A stretch of 64,000 nt of DNA from Arcobacter_B sp049472135 (GTDB lineage: Bacteria > Campylobacterota > Campylobacteria > Campylobacterales > Arcobacteraceae), in NCBI RefSeq assembly GCF_049472135.1, contig NZ_JBMOVV010000005.1, positions 62,001 to 126,000 of the forward strand. Direction: 5' to 3'. This document shows positions 59,213-64,000 of this stretch, one piece after another (positions within the stretch are counted from its first letter, which is position 1; each line of letters begins with the position of its first letter). The translations under genes and the position numbers were made by a program. The notes below the pieces were generated by a model. It saw nothing but the letters and a program-made list of their open reading frames with translations, had not been told where the DNA came from and ran no database searches.

Positions 59213-60745
59213 TTAATTATTCAATAGATTCTTTGCAAATTTTACAGCTTCTTCTGTTATATTTTCACCACTGATCATTCTAGATATTTCATTTATCCTA
59301 CCATTAGAATCAAGTTTTTTAACGATTGATTTTCCATCTTTTTTATCAACTAAAAAATGTTGATTTGAAGATGATGTAAGTTGAGGCTGATGAGAAATAG
59401 CAAATATTTGATATGAATTTGCTAATTTTGTAAGTACTCTTGAAATTGCTTCACTCTCTTTTCCACTTAAGTTAGCATCAATTTCATCTAAAAAAAGTAT
59501 TCCATTATCTACAATATCAAATTCACTCATAGAAGTAAGTAATGCAAGCCTTAATCTGTTAAATTCACCTGAACTTATAGTTTCCAAACTTACACCAGAA
59601 AGTTCAAATTTAATTAAATCAATTCCTGTTTTATCGAGTTCTTTTTTCTCAAATAAGATTTTTGCATTGCTTAAATATAAATCTTTTAAATATTTATTAA
59701 TTTTTTCTTCTAATACTAAACTAGTCTCTTTTCTTATATCACTTATATTAGATGATAAAACTTGTATCTCATTTTTTAGCTGTTCTTCTTTTTTTATCAA
59801 TTTATTTTTTTCAAAACTGATATTTTCATAAGACTCTAGCTCTTTTATTTTCTGTTCTTTATAATCTAAACACTCTTTAATAGAACCAAATCTTTTTTGT
59901 AAAGAAGAAAGTTTTTCAATTCTATCTAATACATGTTCAATATCAATATCTTCTAACTCATATAATGAGTCGTTAAACTTTTCAAAGATATTAGTTAGCT
60001 CATTCATAGTATCATCAAAAAAGCTACTGTCTACTTCTAGTAGTTCTAATGCATTGTTAACAGATGAGTTATAGTTTAAAATCACTGATGCTTCTTTTAT
60101 AGCATCTTCAAGTTTGTCTTTTTTAGCAAGTTTCTTTTTAATTTCATTTAACTCATCATACTCTTCAATCTGAGGATTTATTGCTTCAATTTTATCGATT
60201 TCAAATTTTGCAAACTCTTTAAGATCTTCAAGTTTAGCTTCATCACTATATATCTTTGCCAATTTTTCATTTACTTCTTTTAACTCAATATATAAAGCAT
60301 CATATTCATCTTTTAAAGCAGTAAATTTTTTATTTCTTTTTTTAGCTAATGTATCTAAAAAATTAACTAGTTTTGAACTTTGAAAATCACTAGTATCTTT
60401 TAAATTTAAATGTTTAATTAAACTTGAACTAAACTCATTTAACTTCTTTTTAGAAATTGTTTGATTGTTTAAAAAAAATCTTACTTTTTCTTTTTTAATT
60501 GTTTTGATTACAATATCATCATTTTTTGAGATATCAAATGAATCATACTCAACACCTGAATTAAGTAAAGTTACTTCACCAAGATTAGCTTTCACATCAC
60601 TTAACGAAAATAAAGATAATATTGCATTCATCAATATTGATTTACCAGCACCACTAGGTCCAGTAAAAACATTTAAGCCATTTTGAAAATTTAATTCAAC
60701 TTTTTCAAAAGATAAACAGTTTTCTAAATAAACTCTATCAATCAT
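59213..60745 (-). CDS. recN: DNA repair ATPase RecN
   Basis: A 510-residue SMC-like protein: Walker A GPSGAGKS at residues 29-36, a long coiled coil (about 150-350), and the C-terminal ABC half with SGEFNRLRLALL signature and Walker B ILFLDEIDANLSGKE. RecN organises broken DNA ends for recombination. It is at the shorter end of the family (usually about 550). It overlaps nadK by one base. Confidence 0.95.
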   Translation of the reverse strand: MIDRVYLENCLSFEKVELNFQNGLNVFTGPSGAGKSILMNAILSLFSLSDVKANLGEVTLLNSGVEYDSFDISKNDDIVIKTIKKEKVRFFLNNQTISKKKLNEFSSSLIKHLNLKDTSDFQSSKLVNFLDTLAKKRNKKFTALKDEYDALYIELKEVNEKLAKIYSDEAKLEDLKEFAKFEIDKIEAINPQIEEYDELNEIKKKLAKKDKLEDAIKEASVILNYNSSVNNALELLEVDSSFFDDTMNELTNIFEKFNDSLYELEDIDIEHVLDRIEKLSSLQKRFGSIKECLDYKEQKIKELESYENISFEKNKLIKKEEQLKNEIQVLSSNISDIRKETSLVLEEKINKYLKDLYLSNAKILFEKKELDKTGIDLIKFELSGVSLETISSGEFNRLRLALLTSMSEFDIVDNGILFLDEIDANLSGKESEAISRVLTKLANSYQIFAISHQPQLTSSSNQHFLVDKKDGKSIVKKLDSNGRINEISRMISGENITEEAVKFAKNLLNN

Positions 60746-61611
60746 TAGTTACCCCATCTTAACTTTTCATTTAATACATCAAAATAGTTTCTCTCACTTC
60801 TATGAATCAATCTTGCGTTTTCTTGTGCAATCTTAATTTTTATAGATTCATTTTGCCCTATTTCATAAATATCTTGTCCATCAACAATAACAACTGCACC
60901 TTGATTATCAGAGATATTAAATTCTATTTCAAAATCAGCAGGCATTACTAATGGTCTTTGAGTTAAAGAGTGAGGAGCAACAGGAGTAATAATAAATGCC
61001 TCTGTTAAAGGATAAACTAAAGGACCACCCACAGATAAATTGTATGCCGTTGAACCTGTAGGACTTGAAATAATAACACCATCACCATAATAAGAGTTAA
61101 AAGGTCTTCCATCAATTTTTGCATCAATAGATATCATTGAAGAGATTGATTTTCTTGAAATAACAATATCATTAAAAGCAACAAAACTATTTAAATTCAG
61201 ATTACCTTCAATCATCATTCTATTATCAATTCTGTATTTCTTATTTTTAAAATCAATCAAAAACTTTTCTAACTCATCCATATTAATATCTGTAAGAAAT
61301 CCTAATGTACCTAGATTAATTCCTAAAACTGGTATATTATATTTAAATGATCTTCTTACTACTGATAAAAGCGTTCCATCTCCACCAACGGAAACTAAAA
61401 AATCAACATTTTTACATAAAGTATCTAAACTATGACCTTCTAAATCAATCATTTGTGCTGAGTTATACTCTAAAGTTGTTTCAATTCCCATTTCATTAAA
61501 AATTCTTTTTATCTTTAGATAATCTTTTTTTAATTCTGGACTTGAGGGTTTTAAAATTATTCCTGCACTTTTAATATTTTCTAATAGATTAAGACTCTTT
61601 TTCAGTTTCAA
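60745..61611 (-). CDS. nadK: NAD kinase
   Basis: A 288-residue protein phosphorylating NAD to NADP. It has the catalytic GGDGT at 76-80 and the later motifs GTLGFLTD and SSPTGSTAYNLSVGGPLVYP. The start is a TTG at 61611 with AGGA seven bases upstream; no ATG closer than the conserved core fits. It is expressed with recN (1-base overlap). Confidence 0.95.
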   Translation of the reverse strand: MKLKKSLNLLENIKSAGIILKPSSPELKKDYLKIKRIFNEMGIETTLEYNSAQMIDLEGHSLDTLCKNVDFLVSVGGDGTLLSVVRRSFKYNIPVLGINLGTLGFLTDINMDELEKFLIDFKNKKYRIDNRMMIEGNLNLNSFVAFNDIVISRKSISSMISIDAKIDGRPFNSYYGDGVIISSPTGSTAYNLSVGGPLVYPLTEAFIITPVAPHSLTQRPLVMPADFEIEFNISDNQGAVVIVDGQDIYEIGQNESIKIKIAQENARLIHRSERNYFDVLNEKLRWGN

Positions 61612-61669
61612 TTTTTTATCCTAGTAAGATATATTTTTAGGATTTTATCATAATTTTATTATGAAGAGT

Positions 61670-61690
61670 ATTATAATTGCAATTTGCAAT
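61670..61690 (-). promoter_or_regulatory. nadK-recN promoter with embedded palindrome
   Basis: TATAAT on the minus strand at 61670-61675, directly preceded in the promoter spacer by ATTGCAA-T-TTGCAAT (61676-61690), a perfect inverted repeat. A protein bound there would block RNA polymerase, so it is an operator candidate for nadK-recN. Confidence 0.45.
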
Positions 61691-61723
61691 ATTTTTATTG
61701 TTAGTTTATTTTTAGATATAAAA

Positions 61724-61753
61724 AAAGGGAAAGTACAAAAGTACTTTCCCTTT
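61724..61753 (-). terminator. Terminator of fusA
   Basis: Perfect 13-base arms (AAAGGGAAAGTAC and complement) with an AAAA loop and flanking A/T runs, 28 bases after the fusA stop codon. Confidence 0.9.
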
Positions 61754-61780
61754 ATAATAGTTATAGATAATTTATAAAAA

Positions 61781-63889
61781 TTACCCGTTTCTTTTTGCAA
61801 TAATTTCTTCAGAAACGTTCTTTGGAACTTCTTGGTAAGAATCAAATAACATTGCGTAAGTTGCTCTACCTTGAGACATAGATCTTAAGTCAGTAGAGTA
61901 TCCGAACATTTCAGATAATGGAATCATAGCAGTAACTAGTTTTACACCAGCTCTTTCATCCATAGATTGAACTTGTCCTCTTCTTTTGTTAACGTCACCG
62001 ATAACATCTCCCATGTATTCTTCAGGAGTTTCGATTTCAACTTTCATCATTGGCTCTAAGATTACAGCTTGAGCAGCAGCAGATCTACAAGCTTGTTTGA
62101 ATCCCATAGAAGCAGCTAATTTAAACGCCATTTCAGATGAGTCAACGTCGTGGTAAGAACCATCGTATAATCTAACTTCGATATCAACCATTGGGTAACC
62201 TGCAAGTACACCACCTGCCATTGCTTCTTCACAACCTTTTTGTACAGCTGGAATATACTCTTTTGGTACAACCCCACCTTTAATATCATTGTGGAATAAG
62301 AAGTTATCTTCACCACCAGCTGGTAATGGTTTAATGTCTAAGTATACGTGACCGTATTGACCTTTACCACCAGATTGCTTAGCATATTTGTACTCTTGTT
62401 GTACAGCGTTTTTAATTGTTTCTCTGTATGCAACTTGTGGAGCACCTACTTCAGCTTCAACTTTAAATTCTCTTTTCATTCTATCAACAAGAATTTCTAA
62501 GTGTAACTCACCCATTCCTGAAATAATAGTTTGTCCAGACTCTTCATCAGTAGCAACTCTGAATGATGGATCTTCTTCAGCTAATTTACCTAATGCGATA
62601 CCCATTTTTTCTTGGTCAGCTTTAGTTTTTGGCTCAACTGCAACAGAAATAACTGGCTCTGGGAATTCCATTCTCTCTAAGATTACTGGATCTTTTTCAG
62701 AAGCTAATGTATCACCTGTAATAGTGTTTTTTAATCCAACTACTGCACCAATTTCACCAGCATATAATTGAGAAACTTCTTCTCTATTATTTGCGTGCAT
62801 TTGAAGTAATCTTCCGATTCTTTCTTTTTTCATTTTTGTTGAGTTCATTACGTAAGTACCAGACTCTAATTGTCCTCTATATACTCTTGTAAATGTTAAT
62901 TGTCCAACAAATGGGTCAGTCATAATTTTGAATGCTAATGCTGCAACTTCACCTTCATCAGTTGAAGGAACAATAACAGCTTCACCATCTTGAGTCTCAC
63001 CTTTAATATCAGCAACCTCAGTTGGAGCTGGTAAATACATAGCAACAGCGTCAAGTAAAGTTTGAACACCTTTATTTTTGAATGCAGTACCACAAGTCAT
63101 TGGAGTAATTGTCATTGATAAACAACCAGCTTTTAAACCAGCAATAATTTCATCTTCAGATAATTCACCCTCTTCGAAGTATTTTTCCATTAACTCTTCA
63201 GAAGACTCAGCAGCAGCTTCAATCATCTTTTCTCTGTACTCTTCAGCAGTATCAACTAAATCTTCAGGAATTTCTTCTTCTCTATAAGCAGAACCCATAG
63301 CAGCATCTTCATCCCAAACGATAGCTTTCATTTTAACTAAGTCTACGATACCTTTAAAGTTTTCTTCTGCACCAATTGGAATTTGAATTGGAACTGGATT
63401 AGCTTTTAATCTTTCAGATACTTGTTTTTCAACCATGAAGAAGTCAGCACCTGTTCTATCCATTTTATTAACGAAGATCATTCTTGGAACACCGTATTTA
63501 TTTGCTTGTCTCCAAACAGTTTCAGATTGTGGTTGAACCCCTCCTACTGAACAAAATACTGCAACGGCACCATCTAAAACTCTCATAGATCTTTCAACTT
63601 CAATTGTAAAGTCAACGTGCCCTGGTGTGTCAATGATATTTACTTGTAATTGCTCTTTAGTTTTTGGGTGAGGCCAGTGACAAGTAGTAGCAGCAGAAGT
63701 AATTGTAATACCTCTTTCTTGCTCTTGCTCCATCCAGTCCATAGTAGCAGCACCATCGTGAACCTCACCAATTTTATGAGATACACCAGTATAGAATAAA
63801 ATTCTCTCTGTTGTTGTCGTTTTACCAGCATCAATGTGAGCAGCAATACCGATATTTCTAACTCTATTAAGAGGTGTTTTTCTTGCCAT
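61781..63889 (-). CDS. fusA: Translation elongation factor G
   Basis: A 702-residue EF-G: G1 motif AHIDAGKTTT (17-26), DTPGHVDFTIEVERSMRVLD (~90), NKMDRTGAD (~144), then domains II-V (GMGELHLEILVDRMKREF ~467; SEMFGYSTDLRSMSQGRATY near the end). It translocates tRNA and mRNA on the ribosome. GC content and codon choice look more biased than neighbours, as expected for a highly expressed gene. The neighbouring terminator suggests it is not read through from the gene to its right. Confidence 0.98.
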   Translation of the reverse strand: MARKTPLNRVRNIGIAAHIDAGKTTTTERILFYTGVSHKIGEVHDGAATMDWMEQEQERGITITSAATTCHWPHPKTKEQLQVNIIDTPGHVDFTIEVERSMRVLDGAVAVFCSVGGVQPQSETVWRQANKYGVPRMIFVNKMDRTGADFFMVEKQVSERLKANPVPIQIPIGAEENFKGIVDLVKMKAIVWDEDAAMGSAYREEEIPEDLVDTAEEYREKMIEAAAESSEELMEKYFEEGELSEDEIIAGLKAGCLSMTITPMTCGTAFKNKGVQTLLDAVAMYLPAPTEVADIKGETQDGEAVIVPSTDEGEVAALAFKIMTDPFVGQLTFTRVYRGQLESGTYVMNSTKMKKERIGRLLQMHANNREEVSQLYAGEIGAVVGLKNTITGDTLASEKDPVILERMEFPEPVISVAVEPKTKADQEKMGIALGKLAEEDPSFRVATDEESGQTIISGMGELHLEILVDRMKREFKVEAEVGAPQVAYRETIKNAVQQEYKYAKQSGGKGQYGHVYLDIKPLPAGGEDNFLFHNDIKGGVVPKEYIPAVQKGCEEAMAGGVLAGYPMVDIEVRLYDGSYHDVDSSEMAFKLAASMGFKQACRSAAAQAVILEPMMKVEIETPEEYMGDVIGDVNKRRGQVQSMDERAGVKLVTAMIPLSEMFGYSTDLRSMSQGRATYAMLFDSYQEVPKNVSEEIIAKRNG

Positions 63890-63945
63890 CTTAAGTTTTC
63901 CTTTTAATTTTTAAATAATTTTTGTAATTCTATCTAAACTACCAT

Positions 63946-63973
63946 AAAAAAAAAGGGTGTAAAACACCCTTTT
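63946..63973 (-). terminator. Terminator of a minus-strand gene beyond the right edge
   Basis: Arms AAAAGGGTGT / ACACCCTTTT (63951-63960, 63964-63973) with a 3-base loop, then U5 on the minus strand, 62 bases ahead of fusA. In most bacteria rpsG precedes fusA, so the terminated gene is probably rpsG; that gene is outside the window. Confidence 0.7.
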
Positions 63974-64000
63974 AATTATCACTAAATGATTTATTACAGA

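Noticed and set aside
61648..61845. 65-residue minus-strand frame overlapping the fusA end and terminator
   Set aside because: Reads through the fusA terminator and the nadK promoter palindrome; no ribosome-binding site.
1..64000. CRISPR arrays, insertion sequences, rRNA or tRNA genes
   Set aside because: No regularly spaced repeats, transposase frames or cloverleaf-like sequences were seen; almost all bases are in recognised genes.

Overview
The window is one continuous piece of an AT-rich, densely coded chromosome. Gene content and protein style point to a Campylobacterota (epsilonproteobacterial) genome of the Arcobacter group. The evidence is a single large flagellar cluster containing a CheZ of the Helicobacter/Campylobacter type and a MotB with an N-terminal Cys cluster, the order ffh-rpsP-KH-rimM, the group waaA / zinc-ribbon protein / NIF3 / glyQ, and a thiosulfate-oxidising sox cluster. 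The genus is an inference; no rRNA is present.

Region 1 (1-32154, minus strand) is a nearly unbroken flagellar and chemotaxis cluster. In transcription order it reads cheY, cheZ-like, flgF, flgB, fliF, fliG, fliH, fliN, flgD, two flgE-type hook genes, a membrane coiled-coil protein, a large TPR protein, flaG-like, fliY, motA, motB, flgJ, flgN-like, a small secreted protein, flhF, flhG, a small membrane protein, fliE, flgC, fliK, fliR, flhB, a second TPR protein, fliI, flgL and flhA. A partial batD-like gene follows. The two TPR proteins are candidates for the PflA/PflB motor scaffold of this phylum. Genes commonly overlap by 1-4 bases. Promoters that can be seen are of the TATAAT type; I saw no sigma-54 or sigma-28 promoter, and no fliA follows flhG.

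Region 2 (32318-34599, plus strand) is a divergent operon of flgG, a small Lys/Glu-rich protein and a membrane coiled-coil protein with a SPOR-like C-terminus. It ends in a terminator shared with the convergent rimM.

Region 3 (34610-44318, minus) is mostly housekeeping: rimM, KH protein, rpsP (with a structured leader), ffh, an RluA-family pseudouridine synthase, waaA, a zinc-ribbon coiled-coil protein, NIF3, glyQ, a frameshifted glycosyltransferase-9-like gene and a U32-family protein (TrhP-like). Region 4 (44426-48493, minus) holds a chemoreceptor with two Cache repeats, a CZB zinc domain and a CheR/CheB-type tether peptide, then a protein with two degenerate HD-GYP domains.

Region 5 (48562-58802, minus) is a sox cluster in the order soxC-soxD-soxX-soxY-soxZ-soxA-lipoprotein | rhodanese-soxB | cytochrome c-thioredoxin fusion-MOSC-DsrE-hydrolase. 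Bars mark hairpin terminators. Together these encode a periplasmic pathway oxidising thiosulfate on the SoxYZ carrier: SoxAX loads it, SoxB hydrolyses sulfate off it and SoxCD oxidises the sulfane sulfur. Several accessory sulfur-transfer proteins follow. Region 6 (59213-64000, minus) carries recN, nadK and fusA, and ends in a terminator that must belong to a further minus-strand gene outside the window.

The items most worth following up are the CheZ protein decorated with repeated FliM-like CheY-docking motifs, the mosaic codon use inside one flgE, the cytochrome-thioredoxin fusion and unknown lipoprotein of the sox cluster, the two uncharacterised genes behind flgG, the structured rpsP leader, and several palindromic operator-like sites.
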